Below are positions 45,401-60,400 of a stretch of 64,000 nucleotides of DNA, in pieces. A program made the translations under genes and the position numbers. Position 1 is the first letter of the stretch; the number at the start of each line of letters is the position of its first letter. Under the pieces are notes generated by a model. It was not told the DNA's origin. It ran no database searches and saw nothing but the letters and a program-made list of their open reading frames with translations. The stretch is from Clusia tigrina (Eukaryota; Arthropoda; Insecta; Diptera; Clusiidae). The stretch spans positions 46,714,925 through 46,778,924 of the forward strand of contig OV050031.1 of the NCBI GenBank assembly GCA_920105625.2, read 5' to 3'.

Positions 45401-48400
45401 GTTAATATTTATATTGCAACGAAATGTCTACGTAGAATAGCCCAAGAGAATAGTATTAGTCACCCACCCTCTTGGAGCCGAGCTCCTTCCAGAAAATTTT
45501 TACGTGGACGATGGCATTAGTGGTTCTGATAGCCTTCTTGCATTCATAGATAATCAAAAACAACTTGCAAGTATTTTTAAAGGGGCAAGATTCAAACTAC
45601 GTAAATAGTGTGCCAATCATCCACAACTACTTCAGGGCATTCCTCCTGTTGACCAGGAAGTGATCCTAGATTTTTCCAATAACAGCAATGATATTTGGCT
45701 TAAAAGGCCGGACAAATTTTGTGTCAAAGTCAGCCTGGACTCTAAAAAGAGAATCACAAATAGAACCCTCAGTTCAGACTTGGCAAGTTTGTTTGATACA
45801 CTTGACATGTTGGCACCAGTAATTATCAAGGCAAAATTTTTCTTACGAGAATTGTGGCAGTTGAAACTATCCTGGGACGAAAACTGACCTGAACTACAAA
45901 CTGAGAACAGGACAATGTGGACAAACTTCCGTGAAACCTTGGATAGTTTAAGCAATGTGCAACTCTCAAGGCATTTATTCGAGGGAACAAGTACCACCAT
46001 CAGTACAACTTCATGTATTTGCTAACGCTTCTGAAATGGCCTTTGGGGTGGCAGCATACATTCGCTCAACCAATAAAAATGAAAATGTAATAGTGCTAAA
46101 TTCGGGTAGCTCCGCTTAGGGAGACGTTACCTTAGCTGAAATTATGTGCAGCAATATTAGCCGCTTGAACAGAGCAAAGCTTGTGATTGTCTTCAACTTG
46201 GTGATGGCCAGAGCGATCTCTCTCATTTATTAGCAAGTTGCCACACAGCCTCAACGTGGCGCCACCTGGGTAGCTATCTCGGCATCCGCTGAATAGTGAG
46301 CTAATGTGTGCAGCGCGTCTTCCTCGACGTTAACGGGTTGTGCGCAGGGTTTGGGACCCGCCACGAAAAAAAAACAAACTCCAATGAAAAACAAAAAGCC
46401 AGCCTGGGATGATAACCCCCACTACGTTGACGACCACCGCGAACGAAAAACGGGCAATGATTTACGGATATGCACCTGGAATGTCCAGACCCTCTATAGG
46501 GAAGGCGCCTCTAACTAACTGGCGGAAGCCCTCGGAAAAATTAATGCTGATATCACCGCCATCCAGGAGATGCGATGGAAAGGACAAGGCTGCTCAAAAC
46601 GAGCAGACTGCGACATCTACTACAGCTGCCGTGCGGAGAAGCGTGAATTTGGATGCGGATTCGTGGTAAGCCGAAGATTACGCCACCTTGTCTTCCGGTT
46701 CACACCGGTGAGTGAAAGGTTGGCTACGATCCGCATCACGGCTAAGTTCTTCAGCATTAGCCTGATTTGCGCGCACGCCCCGACGGAGGAGAAGGACGAT
46801 GCTGCCAAGGATGCTTTTTACGCGAGTCTAGAGGACGTGTACGATCGTTGTCCGGCCCACGACGTAAAAATAGTTCTCGGTGACTTTAACGCAAAGGTCG
46901 GAAGAGAAGGCATCTTTGGCTCCACAGTCGGCCAGTTCAGTCTCCATGACACCACCTCGAACAACGGTGTGAGACTGATCGACTTCGTCGCGGCGCGACA
47001 CATGGTAGTTAGTAGCTCCAGATTTCCACACCTCGATATCCACAAGGCCCCCTGGCTGTCCCCGGATCAAAAAACACGAAACCAAATTGATCATGTTGTG
47101 ATCGACGGAAGACACGCTTCCAGTGTGCTTGATCTGTGTACATTTCGGGGAGTCAATATTGACTCCGACCATTATCTTGTTGCAGCCAAGATCCGCATGC
47201 GGCTGTGCAATGCGAAGAATGCACGCACAGGCATACAACGAAAGCTGGATGTCGCTAAGCTGCAATCACAACGGATGGCCGAGAACTATTCCGCTCAACT
47301 CTCGGCTAAGCTCAACCAGCCAACCTCTGGACCCGACGACGCCGGTGGACTATGGGCGCACATTTCCCACTCCATGCGCGCTACCGCGGAGGAAGTCATT
47401 GGTTTCCGGCGCCCGCAACCCCGAAATCAATGGTACGACCAGGAGTGTCGCGATGCAACTGCAGCAAAAAACGCCGCATACAAAAAAACTCTGCAGTCTG
47501 CAACGCGAACCGTGCGAGAAACTTACCGCGAAAAGAGGAAGGAAGAGAGACGCCTTTTCAGAAGCAAAAAAAGAGAGCAGGAACTCGAGATATATCAGGG
47601 CAAGAGGGATGCACGAAAATTCTATCAACAGGTTAAGCGTCTAACCCAAAGTTTCAAACCCGGAGCGTCCACTTGTAGAGATGAAAATGGAAATCTGGTT
47701 ACAGATGTGCAGTGCGCGCTGAGATTATGGAGACAGCATTTCTCAAATCTGCTCACGGGTGACGATTCAACCAATTCCACCCAAGAGGAATTCAGTGCGA
47801 TGCCACCAATCGACGACGACAAAGTGGAAGTCCCACTACCTAGCCATGACGGGGTTCGAGTTGCTATTCAGCGACTCAAAAACAACAAGGCAGCGGGTGC
47901 TGACGGCCTACCTGCCGAATTGTTTAAAGCCGGCGGCGACGAATTGATAAGGTGTATGCATCAACTCATCAGCAAAATATGGCTAGAGGAAAGCATATTT
48001 CCATCGCACACATGGTCCTGTCGAGCATACTGTGTGAACGATTAAAGCCGCATACAAAAACACTGATTGGACTTATCAATGCGGCTTTCGACCTGGTAAA
48101 ACCACCATAGACCAGCGAAAAAGGTATTTGAGACGAAAGCCGAAGGTCGACAACGAAGAGGGTGACCATGCCTCCGATGGATGGACCAAGCTGATGAAGC
48201 ACTTGCTTGGTGTAACTGATTGGAGAAGGCGCGCTGCAAAGCAGAGGCGCCTGGCGAGAGCTGCTCAAGTCGACCGTGACCCGCCCGCGGGTTGTAAGGG
48301 CCACCTAACCTAAGTAAGTAATATTAGCCGCACAACTATCAACCCGCGTTATGACATTCAATTAAAGGATCAGCCAACCTAATTGTGGACTGACTCAGAA

Positions 48401-51400
48401 ATTGTGTTATCTTGGATCAATCAACGCTCAATCGAATACAGTTCAGATGTTTGTGGCCAACAGAGTTGCTGTGATTCAATTCTTAACATTGGCAGAACAG
48501 TGGCGTCATGTCAGCTCTGAAGATAATCCAGCTGACGTACTATCAGCAAGAGGACTATCACAAACAGATTTGGTTTTTTGGACCATTATTTTTACTCGCT
48601 AGAGAGACACACGTTCCTTCCGGAGCGTTTTATAAACTACATACCAAAACCAAGAACTAGAAGCAATAGAAATAGAAAGGGCACTAACACCCAACGAATT
48701 AGACGAAGCACTTTTCGTTATAGTAAAAGCCATACAAGCTTCTGACTTCGCTACTGAAATGAAAGATACAAATGCATCTGATAAATCCAGTAATTTTAGT
48801 AGCCCAACGCCTTTTATACACAACAAGGGCATCTTACGAGTTGGTGGACAACTTAGGCGCTCAACACTATCGTTTACCCCAAGCAGCCCATATTACTTCT
48901 AATGACATAATAGTTAAATTGATTCTACTCATGATCCATCAAGACAACATGCACTGTGGTCTTCAAAATTTATTTGCAACATCCAGACAACGGTTCTGGA
49001 TAATTAAAGGAAAATCACTGGCACGAAATGTCGTACAAAATTGCATTCGGTGCAGCAGAGCCAGGCCAAGGCTATTTAACCAAATACTGGGAAACCTTCC
49101 ATACGCCAGGATAACTCCAGCACACCCATTTGCCAATTCTGGAGTTGACTTCTGTGGGCCGTTCTGGGTTCACTATAAAATCCGTGGGCCACACAAGGCA
49201 TATGTTGCATTATATTGTTTTTTCACCACTTGGAGTTAGTACATAATTTAACAATCGAAGCCTGCATTGGCTCATTAAAGCGTTTTATATCTCGACGTGG
49301 ACGATGTGATGACAAAGTTTTGGGCACAAAAAACTGGCTTGAAGAGCTGAATGAATGGGAGCCAGCAGTAAAAGCAGCGAAACATTTAATGATTCGAATT
49401 GTGCCGGCAGCTTCATTGACGTATGAATAGCTTGAAACTGTCATAATTGAGATCGAAGCTATCGTTAACTCACCGCCGTTAACTCCAATATCGACGGATC
49501 CAAATCACTTAACAGCTCTAACAGCAGGACTTCTAATTGGCGAACCATTAACTGCAGAATTCGACAGAAGCACACCACAAATCAAAACTTCCTTGGCGGC
49601 AAGATGGAATCACAAAACATGTTTTCTGAAAACGTCTAGACGAACGAAAATGAAAACGAGTCTAGAGTATCTTAACCAACTACAAGAAAAACGAAAATGG
49701 AAAACCCAATCGACAAATATACGTGAAGGAGAAATGGTTATCATCGAGGAAGACAACTTGTCACCGCTGGAATGGCCCCTTGGACGCATAATAAAAACCT
49801 ACCAAGGAGACGATGGCGCGGTCGACGTTAAAACTGTAACTGGAATATGGAAAAGGATAATTCATAGAGTAGCATCTTTGTTCATCAATGAAGAAACGAA
49901 ATGTGGAAGTCATGATCAACAAAACATCATTGCGGATACTAGTTCACAATCAATGATAGAGCAGGTCAACGTTGATCACGATAAACTGACAAAACGACGG
50001 AAACGGCTCACTAGCCCACTATTGATTATTTTGCAACAGAAATGTGCAGCTCAGTTCCGATTACAAGATTTAGTACAGATCCGGGAATATATTTCGAAGC
50101 GAAGATTGTCACAGCAAAATGGAAAATGGTTATTTACTACGAATTATCTCCTTTCTGGGGAGAATTCAAAACGTTCTCATCTAGCATACTGACGCTTCAA
50201 CAATTGTGTGCAAGGACCCGATACGGAGCATAAAAGACGAATTATTGCAGGATACATATGTGTTTTATCACCCCTTCTCTGGAACCTGGGAGTTAATACA
50301 CTACTGGTGAGATTGGAATCTACTGAATGTAAAGCGATAGCCTATGCGGACGACATAGCAATCGCGGTATCCGGCAAATTCGTCCAAACACTCTCCGAAA
50401 AACTTAACTATTCACTTTATATTGTGACTAACTGGTGTCGTGAATTTGAACTTGAGGTTAACCCATTCAAAACCGAGGCTATGCTTTTCACTAGGAAGTA
50501 CAAAATTCCAAGGTGTACAATGCCTACTCTAAATGGCACTCCGCTCTCTTTGAGCACACACGTGAAGTACTTAGGCCTGATTCTCGACCCAAAGCTTAAT
50601 TGGAAAGCCAATCTAGCTGAGAGGGAACGTAAAGCAACATGCGCTATTCACTGCAGTTGGAGCACAATGGGAAGACTTCGTCCTCGAGTCGTGCTCTGGC
50701 TCTACACGGTCATCGTCGAACCCAACCTGTTATACGGGCCGGTCTTTTGGTGGCAAGCTCTCGAAAAAGCCTGCAATATCAAACCCCTCGATAAAATAAG
50801 AAGATCCATTGCTCTATTGGTCACTGGCGCTCTTCGTGCCACATCTACGAATGCCCTTTTTGCCATGCTGCACTGGCTCCCTTCGGGGCTCCAAGTTGAC
50901 AGCTACTAGACTTAACACTCTTTCGCACTGGCGCTTAACCCTGACGGGCCATGCCTCTATTCTGAATCAGCATCCACCTGTCTCCTGTCAACTTTATCGA
51001 TTACATGTCGGTCTATCCCGATTTGAACAGGGAGTTCGACCTCACTATTCCAAGCAGAAATGACTGGACTTCAAAAGACTTAATCGTCTTAAAAACGGTC
51101 GATATCTATACCGACGGTTCCAAACTTGGAGGTAGAGTCGGCAGCGGTATCTTTTCCGCCAAACTGGACTTAAAAATTTCTCTACGTCTCCCTGACCATT
51201 CCAGTATGCTTCAGGCTGAGGCCATGGCCATTTATCACGCAGCCAAATAGATGCTGAGTACCGATATGGACGCAGTCGACGTATACATCTTCTCAGACAG
51301 CCAAGCCGCTATTGAATCACTTTTTGGCTCTACGCCCACTTCAACACTCGTTTATGATTGTCGAACATCTCTAAATGAGCTTACAAGATACTGTCGGGTG

Positions 51401-54400
51401 CACCTAGTCTGGGTTCCCGGACATAGCGAAATCCCGGGAAACTGCGAGGCGGATGAGCTTGCCAAGGCAGGCACGCTAATGCACGAAATCCAGCCCTCCG
51501 TAAACATCGGCATTCCACTGTGCAACAGCCAAGCTCGAAATCAAACGGAAATACCTGGCTGACGTCTACAAATCCTATCTTACGGCTAGACTAACTTGGG
51601 CAAGAATGGACAAAAACAGAACCAATCAACTTCTTCGACTTGATCGCGAATCACTGTGGACAACTGTATCGGTTTTGACCGCCCACTGCATTCTGGGAAA
51701 GCACACAGAAAGACTGGGCCTACCCTCAAACGATGTTTGCCGAGGCTGTGGTTCCGAGGAGGAAGACGAGATGGTTTTCCACCTCTTATGTCACTGCCCA
51801 TCCTTGAGCAGAAGAAGCAATCGCACCTTTGGTGCCCCATTTCTTACAAGCCCGACAGAGCTGTCATCCTTTAATATTAGGGACATAGCAAGGTTCATCA
51901 AACTATCAGGTCGGCTTCCTGCAACATAATGTGGGTGTCGTGCCTTTCCCGGCGCTGTCCTTGCGCTGACTATCACCATCCCAAGTAAGAGAACTTTTTA
52001 GTCAGTGCTTGAACGGCGCCACACCGTGGTATCCCATTGGGCCATTCGGTGTGCTCAAGTGTGCTTTTGGCAAACTAGACGGCCACTCCTACCTACCTAT
52101 CTACCTACACTACCTTGGGACACTTCCGCTATCATTTGTTATATTTTCATCGTCGTATTTTATGTAAAAGTATCTGTTGTTTATAAAACATTTTAATAAG
52201 TAATAATAGTTTAAAGGTAGTAGTGCACTATTTTATTTAAAAGTCCTTTATGCCAAACTCTATCAAACGCTTTAGCAATGTCCCAGAATACCGCCACGCA
52301 ATACTTTTTTTATCCATGTCGTCCAAAATTTTATCTATAACTCTGTGGACTTGTTGCACGGTTGAATGAACTGATGGCTTGGAATAACTTTTTGTTGTGC
52401 CAAAATAGAGGTTCAATTCTACCACATGGTATTTTCTCAAATACCTTTGAAAGAATTGGCAAAAGGCTGTTGGGTCGATGAGAGCTGATTCTTGTTGCGT
52501 CTTTTGTTTGGTTTCGGGATTGCTATTATTTAAGCTTCCATAAGACTGGAAAATAACTTAGTCTAAATATAACATTTAATATATTTGTATTATAATAGTC
52601 AGGTAGTTCTTTTAATATTTTCACGTTGATTAGGTCGTATCCAAGTGTCGTTTTGTTTTTCACTTTCGAGATTTGTGTCTTAATTTCAGCTATTGTCGCC
52701 ATTTTGTTACTGAAAATATTTGCGAAGTGTTTTGGGAGAGTAGTAGCTTTCTGAATGTTTGTTTTTGCCCAGGTATAGGGTGTTTTTTTTTTTTGCCCTG
52801 TGGTTTTAAATCTGGCAATACTTTTTTCGGAGTTGGTCTTTTTGACAGTTGTCTCTTGATTTATGCTCACTTTAGTTTGCCATTTCACAGAATTGAAGCC
52901 GGACGACCATCAAGCGCGTCGCACGTTCGGTGACTGAGTCCAAAACGAGATGGCCGCCGATCCCGATTTCCACAAGAAAATTTTGTTCTGCGATAAAGCT
53001 CACTTTTGGTTGAATGGGTACGTTAATAAGCAAAATTGTCGCATTAGGAGTGACGATAATCCACAAGCCATTGTTGAGACGCCGTTACATCCTCAAAAAG
53101 TCACTTTTTGGGGTGCTCTATGGACAGAGGGAATCATTGGTCCATATTTCTTCAAAAATGAAGCCGACCATACTGTTCCAGTCAATGGGGAACGCGATAG
53201 AGCCATGATTAATGACTTTTTCGTGCCTGAATAAGATGATGTTGATGTGGACGACCTTTGGTTCCAACAAGACGGCGCTATATGCCATACAGCCAACGAA
53301 ACAATCAATTTATTGAAGGAAAATTTTGGTGAGCGTATTATCTCGCGTCGTGGGCTTGTTGCGTGGCCTCCAAGATCGTGCGATTTATCACCGCTGGACT
53401 ATTTTTTGTGGGGTAATGTGAAGTCGATTGTCTACGTAGATAATCCCGAGACGATTGACGCCTTGGAAGAGAATATTCGGCGCGTTATTGCTGATATACG
53501 GCCCCAATTGCTGCAAAAAGTGGTCGAAAATTGGGCCTCTCGGCTGGAATTTATTCGAGGCAGCCGAGGCAGCCACTTGCCCGAATTTATTTTGAAAACA
53601 TAATGGCAAACCCTTATCTTTATAATGAAGGTAAATTCTTGGCCATAACATTACATTGTATGCGTTTTATTTCTGCTTGAAAACCACGTCTAAAAAAAAC
53701 ACAATATATTATTTTCTGTTTTTATGGGTGGATTATGTATTATTGCACTGTTAAGTTTTTTAGTAGCCTTCCAAGGGGAATAGGGAAAAGGGCCGTCGTC
53801 CTTAAATTGTTTAGATATATTTCTAGTTTGCAATCCTCAATTGTTTTATCGTTGCCTTCAGTTCATTTGCCGCTGTATTGAATATAGCTTTGTCTTCAGG
53901 GTGTCTAGTAATTTGCAATTTTTTTTCTGAGCCTTCTTTTTTGTCCTATTTTATACTTAATGTGAGTTGGGACAGTAGTAATTTGTGATGGGCTTAGAAT
54001 TGGTGTTGACTGAATTCGTGCTTTGACGATGTTGTCACTATACCCTTTACCTTTAAAAAAAGGTAAAGAGGGTATACTAACTTTGTGCTTTTGAGAGGGG
54101 TTGCAATTTCCAGAAGGAGGCATGGTAGGTATGGACATATATATACAGATATGATCAGAATCACTTTCCAAGCAATTTTTATTTTGCCCGTCCGTCCGTC
54201 TGTGGCCACTTCTTTTCTACACCGTTAGAGCTATCTTAATGAAATTTTGCAAAAGTATAGTCTGGACACAGATACAGAACCAGATTGCTATATGGGCCGA
54301 TTTGGACAAAGACAACGATTACCTCCCATATAAGGAACTTTTTCACCTTTTTTAAAATCACTATAACTATATCAGTCCGATTGATGGAGTCGTGACGCAA

Positions 54401-57400
54401 TTTGGCAGTTATGGAGATGTGGGTCATAAACACTATGCAAAAAGTGGGAGGTATACATTAACTGCCACGCCTACTATTAACAAATTTTCATAACTGAATA
54501 TCTGGTAGAGATTTGTGGACGAAATATTACGGGAAGGAACATGTGGACATTATAAAGCTATCTGCAACAAATGGGGTTGATCAGGGAAAAAGACACGCCC
54601 ACTTTTGATATAAGGAAATTTTGGTTCTAAAATTAAAATTAGCCTACCTATGCTCGTATTGATTCCAGCGGAATAAAAATTGGCAGAAATATACATGGGG
54701 TCCATAATAGTGTGTGTGCACAATATGGAGATCATAATACAACTGCCACGCCCACAATTAGACAAAAATCATTACTAGGTTCCTATTTAGGATCTATCAA
54801 CGAAATTTCACAGGAATATTGCGGGAAACAAAAATAAACACAACACAAAAAATGGGCGTGTTATTTTTACAGCCACGCCCACTATTGACATATTATTATA
54901 ACTTACGACCTATACAATAGGTTTGGAATTATATATTAGTACGTATATGCACCCCACAAAGCCATATACAAGATTCGGAGTCGATCAGATGAAGAATACG
55001 CCTCCCTCCCTCCCTCCCATATAATGAACTTTGGGAAACCCACTTAAAAACAATTACCCTATATCTATGCTTCCAGTGATGATATATAAATACAAATTGG
55101 TAGATGTATACATTGGGTCTATACTAGCATGATTCCAAATATGGGCAGACTATTACTACTGCCACGCCCACAATTATACAAAGATCATTACTAGGTTCCT
55201 ATAGAAGATTCACCAACGGAAGGTTGCGGGTACTATTATTAAACAGCACACAAAAAATGGGCGTGTTATTTTTAGAGCCACGCACACTATTGACATATTA
55301 TTATAACTTGACCTATACAATATTTTTGGACTAAATTTTATATTAGTACGTATATGGACTCTACAAAACCATACACAAGAAATGGGGTCGATATAATCAA
55401 TTCAAGGTACCCCACCGGAAATTACCGTAGATGTGCTCCTAACGATGATTTATGAAGAAAATATCTCCATTATTGAACTCGCACGCACAAGGAAAGGTAT
55501 TTCGTAGTCGGTCTAACCCGACTTCAGACTTCTGTACTCGTTTATATATGATATTGCTGTCAATTTCTTTATTTGATTTTAAAGAATTTTTTGTTGTCAT
55601 ATTATTTTCTATTAATTTTGTGAAATTTGTTCCAGTCTGTTTTGTGATTATATAAGCCTCCAGATATTTTTGTATCCAGCTTGCTTTGAAGAGTCAATAG
55701 GATTGGAGAATGGTCTGATGACAAATCCAAATATGTTTTTATTGCTAACTGTTCGTGCAATATGTTTTTTGTAACGCAGAAGTCAATTAAGTCAGGTAAT
55801 TTTTTGATGTCTGCTGGCCAGTAAGTTGGTTCACCCGTACTAATAAAGCGACTATTATTTTCTTTTATGGCGTTTAGTAGTTGCTGGCCTATCGGGTTTG
55901 TCAGTCTAGGGCCCCATGTGGTGTTTTTTGCATTGTTCGCGCCTAATTAGTAGTATCTAGACCTTAACACTGTAACTAAATGTCTGAGCTGGCAGCACTA
56001 TTATGTCAGCTATCAAACTCGACATCCTGTTCTGATTTTTTCTCTTCAAAAGCGCCAACTACCATCATTTAGTGGCCATCGCACCGAATGGCTCACTTTC
56101 CATGACGCATTTTGTTCACTCGGCAATGACAATGCAAGTCTGTCGGACGAACAGTAGCTACAGTATCTCCGCTTGTAAACCTTGGTTTACGCCATTTTTT
56201 TTATATGGAATTTCCTGCTCTCAGCTGAAAATAAACCACAGTTAAACCCGAAGTTGAGAGAGAATTTACTTGTGGTTAAGAAAGCTATTTAACTATTTGA
56301 TGAGAGCTTTTTTGTTTACATTTTTGTCGTTGCCAGTTCGATAAATTTTTAATAAACTATTTTTGGAAATTTGAAAATTTTGATATTCAAACCTCTTTTA
56401 ATAAAATTTATGCAAAATAAATACAATTTTAAAATTAAAGAATGAAATTGTAGGTTCTTTAGTGTAATTTGCACAAACTTATTGCACTTTTAAATGGTTG
56501 ACTTAAAATTTTTTCTGAGGGAATTCTTGGTGTGTCAACACTGCTCATTTGTTTACATTTTTAAATTATTTACATTCTGCGATACGTTTAAAAAATAAAT
56601 AAAAATGAAAAATACTAATTAATTATGGATGGTACTCCAATTAAAAAAAGAAAAGTATGGACCGACGGAAAGGAAGTACTATTCTTAAATTTATGGGAGG
56701 AGGAAATGCCAGATCTTCGCGATATGCGCAGAAAACTTATATTATTGAGCTGCTCAATTTTCGTAAATTTTCCCTTAAAACTAAATATTGATTAGTAATA
56801 AATACCATTTTTCCGATTTTATTCAACAATCTTGTAATGTTTAGACAGAAAAAATTTTGGAGGGAAACCTAACCACAATTATACCTTTTTTTCGGTGGGA
56901 ACGATTGACAATAGTCACGAGTTTCGCTCTCTCAAAAAATTGTTAACCACAGTAGAGCTTTAGGTGGGAACATAGTATGAGGCTTGAGACTTGCTGACAT
57001 CACGCTACAATGTCATGCGAGTCATAGTAGACAGCCATATGAAAGCTTTTACGTCGATTGAAAAACTAACAAGACTCTTCAAATTTGTGCCTAACCTAAC
57101 CTTACAGCATGTTGGTGCGCTACATGCACTCGGGCGGCCGGTTGGGTTTTGGAATGACTGGCTTATCCATCTACCCGTGGCGAAATTAGTCTACGAAACT
57201 CGCAAGCAATGGGAATTATCGCATGTGGCCGACGATATACAGACATCCGGTGCGCTTCCTGACTTTCTCGAAACTCGAGCGCAGTCTTTGGAGATGGTGC
57301 CAGCAGTTTCCCACAACGCAAGGGCAAACGCAAAGAACGTTGTTCATACAACGTGTAGCCAGCCCGAATCATAGTCATGCATCGTCAGATAGCGCTACAA

Positions 57401-60400
57401 CTGCAGCCTGTACGTACTGCAAAGATGAGTACAGAATCTACACATGTTCGAAATTCAGCCAGCTCGACGCAAAGGCCAAGGCTCAAGGTACCTGCTTGAA
57501 CTGCCTTAGTAAAGGGCATCATCGTCTCGCATATGCCAACGTCATCACCAGGTACTGCACGCTAGCCTCAACAATCAACAGGCTGTACCAGCTAACAACA
57601 AGACCGGCCAAACCATAAGTGTTACGTCGCATTATGCTAATGCTGAACGCGTTATTTTACTGGCTATTGCTGAGGTTTATTTGCAAGATCACGCTGGTCG
57701 TTTGCCACCCGGTCGGGCGAGATTCTCGATAATGGTTCACAAGCTTCATTCATCACTGAATCCTGCGTCCAACGCCTAGAATTTCCTCTACCCAGAATTT
57801 CGTCGTCAATTTGTGTCACAGGTATTGGATCGATTCAAGGCGGTCGTACCAAGGGAGAAGTCAAGGTATGCTTGTCGCCGCGGTCATTAGACTCAACCTT
57901 TCGAGTGAGTACGTTTATTCTATCCAAGTTTACAAATGACCTTCCAACTACCGCTGTATACGAATCACCGTGGGCGCATGCCCGTGATTTACCGCTAGCT
58001 GATCAAAACTTGTCCAAGGCTGTTTTGATTGACATGGATGAAATGGACAAGTTCTTGCTGGATGGTCTGAAGAAGGGGCAAAGCGGCACTCCGATGGCGC
58101 AGAACACCGTGTTTCATTGGGTGTTGTTCGGAAGCGCCACTCCCTCACAAATGCAACCTGGTTCAATCTCAACGCTGCACTGTGACTTCCAGTTAACTGA
58201 ATTTCTCACTAAGTTTGGGGAACTTGAAGAGCTGCCGCCGGCAAAGTTTTATACCGCTGAAGAACTTTATTGTGAGAAGTTATTGAAGAACACAGCCCAG
58301 CGCGCTGTAGACGGTCGCTTCATAGTACGTTTGCCACTCAAAAAAAGAGGTTCCGATTGTTGAATCGCGAAACGCAGCAGTACGGGCATTAGTAAGGATG
58401 GAAAGGAGGTACGTTGCCAACAAACATCTTCACGAGGAGTACAGAAAGTTCATGAAAGAGTTTATCGACTTTGGTCATATGGAGCCGGTCCAGCAACGCA
58501 AACCGCTTATTACATGCCGCATCACGCAGTGGTGAAAGATACTATTGCTACGACAAAGCTTAGGGTGGTGTTCAACTGGTCCATGAAGACATCTTCCGGG
58601 TATTCATTGAATGACACTCTAATGATAGGCCATCAGCTGCAACAAGGCCTTCTCTTTTCGCTTTCGCACTCATCGCTACAGTCTTATTGGTGACATCGAG
58701 AAGATGTATCGACAGGTCTACGTCGCTAAACAGGTTGTTGACTATCAGCGCATCGTATGGCGTATCATCAGAGCCCTTGCGTGACTATCGCCTTTGAGGA
58801 CCACTTATGGGGTGGCCTCCGCTTCACATCTAGCCGTGAAATAACTACATCGCGCAGCGCAGCAGGCAGGCAACGCATGCCAAAACCTCGCTAAGGTCAT
58901 TATGTCCGACTTTTAGGTGAACGATTTGCTGACCGGCTCGGACTCTCTTCAAGAACTAACAGCATTTCAAGAACTAACAGCACTTCAAGGAGACATTTCA
59001 CACGTACGAGGTGTGATCCAAAGATAACCGTTATTTTCATCTTTTCGTGAGTTACGTATGTTCGATGTTCACATTTATTTTTTTTTTATGTTGGTACACA
59101 TGTCTGTTATATATGTTGGCAATACCAACCATTTTGGATTGTCAGTTTGTTTTTGACAGATAAAAAGGTTAGTCGTGTTTGAGTAATTGTCCAAAAACAT
59201 TAATACCTTTCCTCAAGTTCCGTATTCACCATGACGTGGGCACGTGAGACTTTTTCAAGTTCCCACAAAATTTCATATAGCCTCTTTTCAGAACTAAGAC
59301 ATGCTATTACGCATACACTATTTGAGAGATGGCGCTCGAAATTGACATTTAAAAAACTGACAGATATACCAACCTAGAAAAAAATATTGACAATATGTCA
59401 ACCGCGGTTCGTTTTATTGACAAATTCCGAGTACTTTTTGAACATAAAGTATACAATTATACATATGTATCATGTTTCTTATATTAATTAAGAATTAAAA
59501 ATTTCGTTTTGAAAGATATAGGTGCCTTTTTCATATTTTATTCCGGTACGATTCAAAAAGTACTATATGTTTGTGAAAAACTATTTCGATTGCCGTCGTT
59601 TCGAATTATTACGTCTTTCTCTGGTCCCAATTAACGAAGCAAATTAAGATTTTGGTGTAATTTAAGATGACATTATTGTACGAAATACTCATCGACTGTC
59701 AATAAGTTCGAAGGAAAGCTCAAAGAAGATAAAAAATGAAATGAAGAAAAAGATACAACTAAAAGAGTCATCGCTTCAAAAAGTTGTTGTGGAATCTAAA
59801 AAATGTGTGAAAGTGAGTTAGCTAGAAGATAGTGAGCAAATCCAACCCTTTTGCTGTATGGAACTTCCAGCACTGTTCTGACTAAATTAAAGACAGGAAG
59901 GACAATAAATTTAGTGTTGTAACTGGAGGTAGTACCGGAATAGCAGGTAAATATAATAGCTTTATTGAAAAAACAAGAAGAAAAGCTCAATGACAATAAT
60001 GCTATGCAATATAATTGCATTATACATTAGATATATTTAATGTCAGTTGATTTTGAGCATGTGATGTCGTCTATTCGCGCAAAACAATTGACTTACATAC
60101 CATGTTGCATGTTTTTTCGGATGTCCGTTGGTTTAGAAGTGGTAAGCCAAGAAACGATATCCGGCCTAGGATATGCATTAATTGAACTTCAGTAAATTGG
60201 AATCAACGCCCGAAACTACAAACAATTGGTTTGAAGTATTTTAGTAATTGGTGTCACAGAATGCAGAGGCGTGTATATCGTAAGGCCAGCATTTCCATAA
60301 ATATTAAATTCGTGAAACGAATTTATAACCGTTTCTATTTGTTAGTAGGGTGAATGTTTATTTTGTTTCTCATATATAATAAATAATAAGGAAAATTACT

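Noticed and set aside
46570..48045. A host craniofacial development protein 2-like gene
   Set aside because: The frame is the endonuclease and RT start of an RTE-type LINE with target duplications on both sides.
55452..55655. 67-codon plus-strand ORF
   Set aside because: It spans the junction between the dispersed repeat cluster and antisense jockey coding DNA, so it is a chance frame.
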